Part shown: one piece after another, positions 21,334 to 31,152 of the stretch
Position numbering within the stretch: the first letter of the stretch is position 1
Layout: each line of letters starts with the position of its first letter
From: Schistosoma haematobium
Taxonomy: Eukaryota; Platyhelminthes; Trematoda; Strigeidida; Schistosomatidae
Assembly (NCBI RefSeq): GCF_000699445.3
Contig: NC_067196.1
Span: 79,908,364 to 79,972,363 of the forward strand
Direction of reading: 5' to 3'
DNA: 64,000 nt
The notes under the pieces: generated by a model
What the model was told of the DNA's origin: nothing
Database searches by the model: none
The model's input: the letters and a program-made list of their open reading frames with translations, nothing else
Position numbers and translations under genes: made by a program

Positions 21334-23271
21334 ATCAGTCGTTTACTCACCTGAAGAACTGGTACACTGCCTGCATATAATAATAAGGTACAAAAAGGAA
21401 ATACCCAAAATAATTGATAATTGTTCGGTTCCACGTAAGTGTTTGTCTTCCAGAATAGATTGATAAACTTGTAGGAAATAGACTTAGTGTAGACATCTTG
21501 TGTACAAATAAGTATGAAAGCAAAAAAATATTCTTTTCAATGCATATATGCAAATGTGTGAATTTGTCAGAAGGTGGACTCCTCATCAAATTTCACCAAA
21601 TATATGTTCTTGAGTCTATAATGACCTCATTTTCTAACCATGTACGTAACCGCAGGTACATTAGAGCACTCTTCAACCCGGAAAAATAGAATATACGGTT
21701 AAGGAGGAAAAGAAAATTATAAAGCGCATGAGGACAGATTACATCCGTGTCAGCCACCATTTGATGGACTGATGTAGTTATGCATGATATACTGAAGCTA
21801 AATTTCGTAAAGTCATTAGGTAATGAGTTGGTCTGTAACTTACAAGTGTGCAAGTTTTATTGGTCAGAAGTATTATGAATAATTGATCAGTGCAAGGAAA
21901 TACTATAGTTATGTCTATTGTAGGCCGGTGTGGCCTATTGGTAATTTCGGTTGTGTTTGGTATACCTCAAAGTATTTATCAAGTACGCATTGGTAGTATT
22001 GATCTATCATGTGTCTAACTGTGGCTGGAGATGGTCTACAACCGGAAAAAGAAGTTGTACAAACAGATAGAGTGGTGGTTCCATTTACTAACCTCCGTAT
22101 TCTACGGTAAGACAACGGAAATAAGTTAAGGTGCTTCAGTCTGTCCTCATAAGATAGGCCAGATAAACCTTTTACCATCTTAGTACCTCATCGTTGGACT
22201 CTTTCCAGCATATCTGCTTCATACTTGAAACAAGAACTCGCTGCTTGAATCCCATATTCTAAATGTGGCCGCGCGTAAATTGGGTATAGTAATTTAAACA
22301 TTTCCCCCCCGTTTTGTTGACGGATTCCTAGTTCAGCCAGTGCTTTTTCCCTTTTTATTCTATCTTCAAGAGACATATCAGGTCTAACTCGGATGTTGGA
22401 ATTGTCGTGACTACGAGCGTTACTTAACAGGAGATCATGTTGCTTCTCCGATCCTAGGTTTACCTTCAGGAGTCTACATGGTCGGGGTTCAACGTTGTCC
22501 TTGGTCCTCTTACCTATCCTAACCAGTTTTTTGACCTGGACTCCTTTAGAGTTATCCGGCAAGATACTACGAATATTATCATAATTATTCAGAAACATCT
22601 TATGGGTACATAAGCGTTGTGAAGAAACCATTTCGGGTCTCCTCAAAAATGCAAAAGTACACAAGTTTCAATAATGTTAGCATTATATTTGCCATATTTG
22701 AAAAAGAGAATAATAATAGTCGAATAATAATGAATCAGGTTCTGTGTAATTGAGAAGAATATTGAATTGAGTTTAAAGAAGGAAAGGAAGAAAATAAGGG
22801 AATAGAAATAAAGGAGACGTGAAATACGCATGTTTATGAACACAAAACAAGAATAAACGACTATGTATGTATCGTCAAATTAGTAACAAAAATAAAATAG
22901 AAAATGATTGAGAAAAAATAACTTATTACTGTAGTAAGATATGACGCTAGAATAAGTGTTTGTGTATTCATAGTTTGGAGTGATGCTAAGAAAGTCTCAT
23001 TTAAGTGAAAAGGATAATAAAATATCAATATATATGGGTCGTATATGCTTAATGATGATAAAACGAGTCTGAGAAATTAATTTAAATGTAGCAAAAGTTA
23101 TTGTCTTAATTACAAACTTCATAATCTTAAAAATATTTATTTAGACGGAAAAAAGAGAGAGAAAAAATGAACATCAAGTGAAAGGGTGAAACAATGGTAA
23201 TAATAATAATTGTGTGATGAAAATCAAGCTCTAAAGTAGACCAACAAGTTAAAAAAAATAAAACGACTGGT
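21334..23271. other. IR-II spacer
   Basis: A 1.94-kb spacer between the IR-II arms, AT-rich, holding LINE D2 (21915-22664). The flanks 21334-21914 and 22665-23271 show no gene; the latter is very AT-rich with runs such as GAATAATAATAG. Confidence 0.6.
21915..22664 (-). pseudogene. LINE D2: internally deleted CR1-like element
   Basis: The minus strand first gives a CR1 ORF1-like segment (KKLVRIGKRTKDNVEPRPCR, then DNSNIRVRPDMSLEDRIKRE, LAELGIRQQNG; about 22664-22330). It then passes without a stop into the C-terminal RT tail (FKLLYPIYARPHLEYGIQAA, MLERVQR; 22320-22188), and after a frameshift into YEDRLKHLNLFPLSYRRIR (to about 22080). ORF1 is fused directly to the end of ORF2; endonuclease and the RT catalytic core are missing. 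Confidence 0.7.
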
Positions 23272-25045
23272 GGCCGGACAAAGCAAGGAAAAGTCATACC
23301 TCACCAACATGGTGTTGGGTAGCCCGCTCGCGGCACCTCCTCAAATATTCTTCTTTCATTCCTTCACCCTTTTTCTCTTGCAAGCACGTGGTAAACCATC
23401 AGCGATAGTTATAGAAGAAATTACATGCTGTAAAATGAGATGACAAGCTAGTAAACGAAGAGACGTCCGTGGACTATCGTCGATTGCTGACGGATTTAGT
23501 CGTCATTGATCGGAGGTCAAACAGTGAGCGAGTTAGTAATTCTCCCTTGGGCTGCGGAAACAGAACTAGGGTGTTTTTGATAGATAAGTTAATCGAACCG
23601 ACGTTCCTACAGAAGTCGATTCTAGGAGGGAGCTAATGTAACAGCTCATGTTGATTGGTAAGGAGTTGACCACAGACAACTAAGTGTATGTCAAAATAAC
23701 AGAGTTCAAGTATTCATGGTGAGACTATAATTTATGGACGATCCTTGAGCGACGCTGAACTGACCTTGGGAGTGAACAACTACTAATTAGGACTAAATAA
23801 GGGTTATAAAGCAATCCGAGTTCTCATTTACAGTTGATGGTCAGGGTTAAAATTTAGATTTAGTGTCTTCATCACGAACTGACATCAGATATAATGCCAA
23901 AACTCTATTAAGCCAAATGTATGGTTGAATTCCGCGCCCGAATTCGTGACTTGTTATCTTATATCTGGTTGGTTCGTCCATAAATCATAGTCTCTCTGTA
24001 TTCATTCCCTTCCTCATTTTGTATGAGCATTATACTTCCTATTATCTCATATTGAGTGTTGAGAAGCTCTGTTTGTCTGAACAGGTAATCCCACGCTCCA
24101 TTGTGACTGGGGGAAGTGCTAAATAAAGACCTATTCACTACTAGTCTGGTTTTTTCTATCAGTAGCACGAGGGTTACCTACGGACACGAAAATCCAACAA
24201 TTTGGACTATACCACCAGGAAAGCATTCTCCACAGTTAAGGAACATATCACAGAAGCAACCATGCTTGCACATCAGGACACCCAAGCACCCATTAGTATC
24301 ACAGTAGACGTATCCGGCTCAGCAATCAGAGGAGTCTTACAACAATGGGTTAACCACTGCTGGCAACCTTTAGCATTTGTCTCGAGACGGTTGCTAGACA
24401 CTGAATCGAGGTATAGCACATTCGGCTGGGAACTCCTAGCTACGTATTGTGCTGTACGGCACTTTCAACACTCTTGTAGCAGTAAATAAATCCCCAAAAT
24501 AAATAGCTCTGTAAGTCTTCGACATTTGATGCTGGCTACATTAGTTTTAATGGACTCACCTAGCTGAAGGCGCTCGGTCATGCATCCGCACCAGATCACG
24601 TGTGGGAACGCCGTGGTCAACATCCCCTGCAATCGCTAGCCAGACTAGATCAGTCGATTCACGATATATTGACAGCCTATCAAATATATATTCGAACCTC
24701 CTCGTTTCTGTCTTTTGATTTTCACTTGGTGGGTACGATTCATATTAGGTGTTACAGGTTAAGGCGTTGTCAATCTCCGAATGCCTGTGGCATCTTCACT
24801 CTATCGATGGCTGGGACTTCATTCTTTTTACTGATCATAAACCTCTGACCTTCTCTTCAAGCCCATCTCGAGAGAAGTACTCACCTGGTGAGTCTCGACA
24901 GCTGGACTACATCTCGCAGTTTACTTCGGAAATACAACACATTTCTAGAACAAAGAATGTAGTTGCAGAGGCCTTGTCTAATATAAGTTCCCTGAACAGT
25001 TTCCTGGGAATCGACCTTCTTAAACTCTCCCAGCTACAAAAAGAA
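23272..25045 (+). repeat. inverted repeat IR-II, right arm (uninterrupted)
   Basis: Reverse complement of 19861-21333 plus 16335-16650. The inner boundary is near GGCCGGACAAAGCAAGG (23272), the outer near CAGCTACAAAAAGAA (25040). It preserves the pre-insertion state of the LINE C1 target site. Confidence 0.9.
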
Positions 25046-25087
25046 GGCATTGATCTTCAGCACGAGTTATCCTCAACAACCCATTAA
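24116..25087 (+). pseudogene. gypsy RT/RNase H, split by R290
   Basis: RNase H first half at 24202-24489 (AFSTVKEHITEATML, VDVSGSAIRGVLQQ, WQPLAFVSRRLL), then R290 (24484-24757), then the second half at 24749-25087 (WDFILFTDHKPLTF, LDYISQFTSEIQHI, VVAEALSNISS). Upstream RT motifs are absent. Integrase follows on the same strand, so this is the pol of one Ty3/gypsy copy. Confidence 0.85.
24484..24757 (+). repeat. R290 repeat, copy in IR-II right arm
   Basis: Starts GTAAATAAATCCCCAAAATA, as at 1323, and ends near GGTGGGTACGATTCATATTA. It interrupts the gypsy RNase H reading frame. Confidence 0.7.
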
Positions 25088-25800
25088 ACAGATTGGAACA
25101 GGTAAGGATACTTTGCTATGTGACACATATACAGGTAGGAATCGCCCAAGCGATCTGAAACATTGTCGACTCAACATTTTCAATAAGTTGCACACTTTCT
25201 CATCCAGGTGTTCGTGCAACCATCAAGCTTTTAGCAGAACGTGTTTGCTGGCCTGGCATGAATGAAGACATGAGGGAGTGGGCACGCCCCTGTGTGAGCT
25301 GCTAGAAATCTGTGGTGATTAGACGCAATCAATATTCCTTCGGCTCTTTCGAAACTCCCAACGCTCGTTTCAACCATGTTCATTTGAATTTGGTAATACC
25401 TTTACCAGATTTAAATGGACACTCTTATCTTTTAACCTTCGTAGATCTTTTCACTTGGTGGACAGGAGCAGTACCTACCAATTACATTTTGGCTGAAACA
25501 GTGGCCCGTGCCTTTGTCGAACGATGGGTAGCAAACTTCAGCTGCCCTTCGACCATCAGATCGCGGACGCCAGTTCGAATCTGCACTTTCTAGGTATTGG
25601 TAGTGCAGTGAAAGCTGACACTGGATATCTCCTACACAAGGTACAATTGAAAGACACGACTTCGACACTTACGATACCTCATCTGATGGCCAACTCTCAC
25701 GATGATACTCCAGCAGTATCTGAAAATAGACTCAAAACAACGCATTCTGGAAGAGGAGTAAGATTTCCAGAACATTTAAACGTACGACACTTGTTGACAT
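25088..25800 (+). pseudogene. gypsy integrase, broken
   Basis: An HHCC-type zinc domain is recognisable (HTFSHPGVRATIKLLAERV, WPGMNEDMREW, CVSC) with a TAG just after CVSC (25302-25304). The core follows at 25312-25593: RFNHVHLNLVIPLPDLNGH, YLLTFVDLFTWW, ETVARAFVERW. The position usually holding the first catalytic Asp in gypsy integrases (HxDLV) reads Asn. The second-Asp word DRGRQFES is out of frame after a 1-nt shift (near 25560), and the Glu region is deleted. The pol tail (SGRGVRFPEHLN, about 25745-25780) is then joined. Inactive. Confidence 0.85.
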
Positions 25801-26655
25801 TTTGTTTCTTCCCGATTTTTCTTTGTATTGTATATAATATAAAAAATAATTTTAATATGCTTATATTTATATAGTTGTTCTGAAAAAAATACAAGATTTT
25901 TTGCTGATATGGTCGCAAATATATGTATATCAAAAGTTTTATAAGAAAACTAAAAAACATTTTATCGCTTGTGCATGATTTTATTATCCATTTTTCTCCC
26001 GCTTTGTGTCTTTACGCACGTGCGAGTCGTACTTCGACATGCACTTACACATCCTTTTTTCTTTTCCAGGACGACTGGAAAAGACGAAAAAAGAACGACG
26101 AAATTTACAATGAACCGGAATTTTCACTGCACCTTGTTTCTTTATTACTATATTGTACTACATGATCCGTTACAGTAAGGAAAGACGACCAGACGCTGAT
26201 TAACATAGCAAGCTATCAGAAGAATGCTTACCAACGGCAAACTCGTTGGGCTTAAACTTCTGGCTGGCCACGCCTTAGGGTCATCACTACCCAACTAGGG
26301 GGGTTGATGTATGAAGAATTGTCACATCTTATTAGCAGTTTGTACCACCTCGCGTGGGTAGTTTGCGTCCAGTAATACCGAGACTTCGTTAGGTTGTACA
26401 ACAACGTTAAAATCTAAATATTCCAAGTTCTTGAATGAAACTATGGACTTAATATTGTCTGTATCAACAATAAAGTCATGGAATGAACCATCTGTGGTAT
26501 ATAAACTGAGAGGATGTATTTGTCATTCCAGCATATAAAAGAAGATCAAAACACCTTCCATGAAACTAAAGACTTGTCAACGTCACTGCTGCAGTAGTTA
26601 AAATAATGAAAATAATAATTAAAATTAACATAATGTCATTCGTGGAAACCAGGGT
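25801..26655. other. AT-rich sequence after the gypsy pol tail
   Basis: The 3' LTR of the plus-strand gypsy would be expected here, but I find no match to the LTR at 15518-15746. No gene recognised. Confidence 0.35.
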
Positions 26656-26659
26656 TTTT

Positions 26660-27115
26660 TATACAGGGAACTAAATGTTTTCACAAAAGGTTTACTTTAT
26701 TCAACAAATCCCGTGGCAAGAGAGTGGTGGGTAGACAATGGTAAATCGGTGGATGTTGTTCATATAGACTTCAGCAAAGCATTTGATAAGGCGTCATAAA
26801 ATAGACTACTCTTGTGGCTGGAAAATCTAGGCATTGCCGGCCCCCTAAAATGGTTAAAAGATTCCTTGGTAGTTCATAGACGGAAAGTAAAGATGAATTC
26901 CAAGTGCTTCTTCTGGAAACATGTACCTAGTGGAGTTCCGCGAGACTTACAGGTTTTCACACTCAGTCATCCTTACTTGGAGCCTGCTACCTGAAGTAGT
27001 GGTGTCTGGCCCTTCAGTTGACTCGTCCAAGAGTGGATCAGACATCCTCAGAAGCTTACTAGAAAAGGATTAACATGTGTCGTAGGCCTTCTGTCCTTTC
27101 TACCCAAATCTGAAT
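26660..27115 (+). pseudogene. LINE D4: internally deleted CR1-like fragment
   Basis: RT motif VDVVHIDFSKAFDKAS (catalytic Asp region, about 26748-26797) is followed by an in-frame TAA, then LLLWLENLGIAGPLKWLKD and SGVPR (to about 26943). After that the sequence jumps to a CR1-type 3' end with CTGAATCTAAATC (27107-27121). The part from the RT YADD box to the C terminus is missing. It lies 140 bp upstream of the first WDR12 exon found. Confidence 0.65.
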
Positions 27116-27255
27116 CTAAATCGTAGCTGTTTGTGGCGGTGCATTTGGCTTTTGTGCTACCATTTGGCGTGCACCAATGGATCAGAACGTCCAAATAACT
27201 TTTTACACGAAATCCAAACAGTAGGTCTTCAATAAAACTGTGAAATACCTCCAAG

Positions 27256-30200
27256 GTATTCTGTTCCCTCCGCACCGATTGCAGTGCCACAACACACGAC
27301 TGTTGAAGAACTCAATAATTTAGTCAAAGTTCTGCTAGATGGTAATATGCTTTTCTTACACATTATTGTGCAGAAACCAGAGAGTCTAGGACATATCCGG
27401 AATTTACGTTTCTCGTGGACAATTTGATTCTAACTTCAACTCTGCATGAATATTTATCAGAAAACGAAGTTATATCTGTGAGTCCTTGTTTAGCTAGATG
27501 TCATTGCTTTAGGAAACCATTGATATTGAGTTTTGTCCAAAACAAGAACCACCAAAATACGAAAGAGAATATGTACAGGATGACTTGATCAGCTGTGTCA
27601 AACGCTGTGATAAGTAGTAAGTAGTTAAAATGCGGTTAATGCTTCCTACTGATAATTGTTTAATAATTTTGTCAAATAAGGTTATAAAATTAAGACGGTA
27701 AAAGCGATCTTTGATTAAACATTTACTCAGTAGCAGACTGATGGTGGTTGCAAATCCGTAAAGTAATTGTTAGCAACTCGCTTAATTAATACCACATTGT
27801 TTTTTTACTTCACAGCAGATTGTCAAAAAATGATTAGCTCTCGGATAACGTGACTACTGAATTGGAAAGATAGTTGGTCTTACACTCTTAATTCATAACT
27901 TTTATTTTTATTAAATTATTTGTTTGTGTTAGTTTATTGTAATTATAGATAATCTACTAATGAGTTTAGAACAAATTATGTAGCCTATATAAGTAGCTTA
28001 TTTGGTTAATGTATGTAACGTGCTGCTTGAGCCCTCGAATGTAATAAGTTTTGCCATGTTCTAAATAAGCAAAATATACCTGTGAAACTTACATATTGGT
28101 TTTAGAACTTCAATAAGTAGCAACCGTAGTTTAGTTATTTACTCTATCGTGTGTGTATATACTGTAACTGTGACAAACGAGTAGCTTAACACATAACGCT
28201 GATTGTGTTTACCCGTTTGCCCAGTCAAGTTTCGTTCACTGAACTTGAAGCCACATTGTGTGGGTTAGTAGTTTCACCAGGTCTCTGACTTAGATGAGAT
28301 GCGGTCCAAACCTTTGACGTGTTTCTGAAGTTTATGTGTTTTAAGCACTAGGCTACAGCTTCAAACAATTCTACAGTGATGTGATATTTAAAGCCACGGA
28401 TTGATTATCAGTAAATGTGCCGGTATACAGTTATATCCTAGCTCTTGTAAGACAGATACACCAGAACACGTCTTAAATTACGCTAATGACACTAAAATAT
28501 TATGTTTTCGCACTTCACCACTTAGGATAGCGATTAAATTATCATGAAACCCAAACCACACTGTTCAACCGGTTGATATCGACTAACTTTCCTCGTTTTT
28601 CTCTGAATTTGTTTTGTTTTTTTTGTCAGCATTCTAACAGGTGGTTACGATGGTACACTGCATATATGGAGCCTGGATAGCAAAAGTGCCGTATTATCTA
28701 TGGAGTTGGAGGAAAAAGTTAAATGTGTAGAATGGATCAGTCTAGGTAGGTCTCCTATTGTGCTCTTGGATTTTGTAAGCACCTTTATATGTGGTCATAT
28801 TAGTATGTAGAATCAATATAGCTTTGAATGATTTTGGATTTACCAGGACTCACAATTATAGGGGGCATATGTGCTGTTTTGAACTGTTAGTAGTATTATC
28901 ATGCGTTACAAATATATATTCCTTATTGCTTGATTTATGGAACTCACCCAAGTTTTGTAGTCACTTCGTAGTGAATAATATAAACTATACTACTTGGTTG
29001 TTACCTAGGGGTCATGTTTATATTCTAAGTATATAATGTCATTATCAAACTAATTGACCTAATCTCGCTTCTTGACAATATGATATCAAATATTGCAGAG
29101 TCGTTCTTTTTGGGCTCTCTTTTACAATTGGAAACAACTGGAAAGGAGCCCAAAGATAATCACTCAGCACTTTTTTATATTATGTTGTACGAGGGCGATT
29201 GTCCAGAAGCCATGAGCAATTTCGATCTTAATTATCGGAAGAAAAATCGTATTTGAAACATCAAGGTCACTTGTGCACCTTGATGTACTCAAGACCACTG
29301 CCCCGAGTAGTTCATTGACAACATCTGTTTGGTTAAACCAAGTCTAAATCTTTGCGTTCCTGCACAATACTTAGATCCAGTGTTTTCTGTAGTTGGCTTC
29401 CAGTTATGTGACTCTCAGATTTCCCAACAAACCTTTATGCATAAAATTTAAGGCTTGTAGTGTAAACGTTCTAAACGACCCTTCATTCTGTTAAAAATGT
29501 GTTTGTATTCATGATGTTGTCTACCAGAGTGTTGTAAAATGATAATTCAGGTTAACAGAAAAAGTAAGCTCAGTATAGCGTAATTATGAAACAGAAATAA
29601 GAAACAGTAGTTTTGACTTGTAAATTTGACAGAAACAGATACATCACATCCTAGCAGACCTGTTCAGTACACAACAACTCTTAACACGGTTTTTACCCGT
29701 TTCAGCTATCAAAAACTGAAAATAATCTATGATAACTGAACGTCAAATAGGTCCATTAACTACCGCTATCTTTGTCGATTCCATTAAAACTAGCATGCGA
29801 ATTGATAATATTTTATGTATTGTTCTAGACAATCAGTCACTAAGAATTCGAGTTTCTTAGAACCTCAAATAGTTTTCATCTTGTGGTTTAAAAATTCGAA
29901 GTTGTTTACTTCAAAACTCGACTTGAATATTATGTTTTGATTATCAAGAAGTAAATCTTCGTACATTTCTGTACTCAAGGATCTGTTTGTAAAATATTAC
30001 TCTGAATATTTGCGGAGCCAAACCAGCAAGTGCAGGCTGGTTTCAGACTTGGACGCGGATCTATTGACTAAACATTTACTTCATCAGTTCTTGTAACATA
30101 GGCATGGTTACTTAATTCCGACTAAAGTGCAGAAGTAATAGCCATTCGAATTAAAAACGGGGACTGTATAAAAGGAATATGTTTTTTTAACAGCTTTATT

Positions 30201-31074
30201 TGTTGGCCTTAGGATGGCGTTCGACTTCGTTGACCAAGAGGTTATATAGCATTGTCCGTCATTAAAAGGCGTACCAAGGAATTACATAAACTTTTTAAAG
30301 GCAGTCTACTCAAACATTACTATTCAATTCGGAGATTGTGGCGAACTATCAACCTAAGGTGGTGTTTGTTAGGTCTATTTACTACTTCCCTTTTTATTTA
30401 ATTTAGTTATAGAATGCTTACTTACGCCTGTTACTGCTCGTAGGGGAGCATAAGCCGCCCACAATCATTCTCCATCCAACCCTGTCTTGGGCAATCCTTT
30501 CCAGTTCTTTCCAGTTGTTATTCATCCTTTTCATATCTATTTCTATTTCCCGACGTGACGTGTTCTTTGACCTTCCTCTTCTCCGCTTCCCCTCAGGATT
30601 CCAAGTTAGGGCTTGCCTCGTGATGCAGTTTGGTGATTTCCTCAATGTATGTCCTATCAATTTCCATCGTCTTTTCCTAATTTCCTTTCATCTGGAATCT
30701 GGTTTGTTCCCTCCCACAGTAGGCTGTTGCTGATGGTATCCGGCCAATGGATGCTGAGTATCTTGCGTAGACAACCATTTATAAGTCATATAACATGCAA
30801 ACTATATAGTGGTATTCCGTGGAGATACAGAAATTAAGCAGTCTTCCGGCTCCCTTGAGTGTCAATAGAATGTTTTGGACTGGTTTGTATCATCCATCAC
30901 CCAGAGTGATTATTTATTTATTATTATTTATTTGAACACATAAATATTGGTACAAAGGGGCACCAAATATATATGCGCCACACAAAACAATGGGAATGAG
31001 GAGAAAAAAGAGGTGAGGAGCGTAAAAGAAGAAAAAGAAGGGGAACAATAACGACCAGATTAATGTAAGGAAGT

Positions 31075-31114
<40 letters not shown>

Positions 31115-31118
31115 CAAC

Positions 31119-31152
<34 letters not shown>

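Noticed and set aside
26633..26653. ATG with MSFVETR as WDR12 first exon
   Set aside because: It looks like the family N terminus, but the following GT gives phase 0, while the exon at 27256 needs phase 2; the frame otherwise meets TAA. The segment is better read as the start of LINE D4.
31075..31151. CRISPR-like or satellite array
   Set aside because: Simple trinucleotide microsatellite without spacers.
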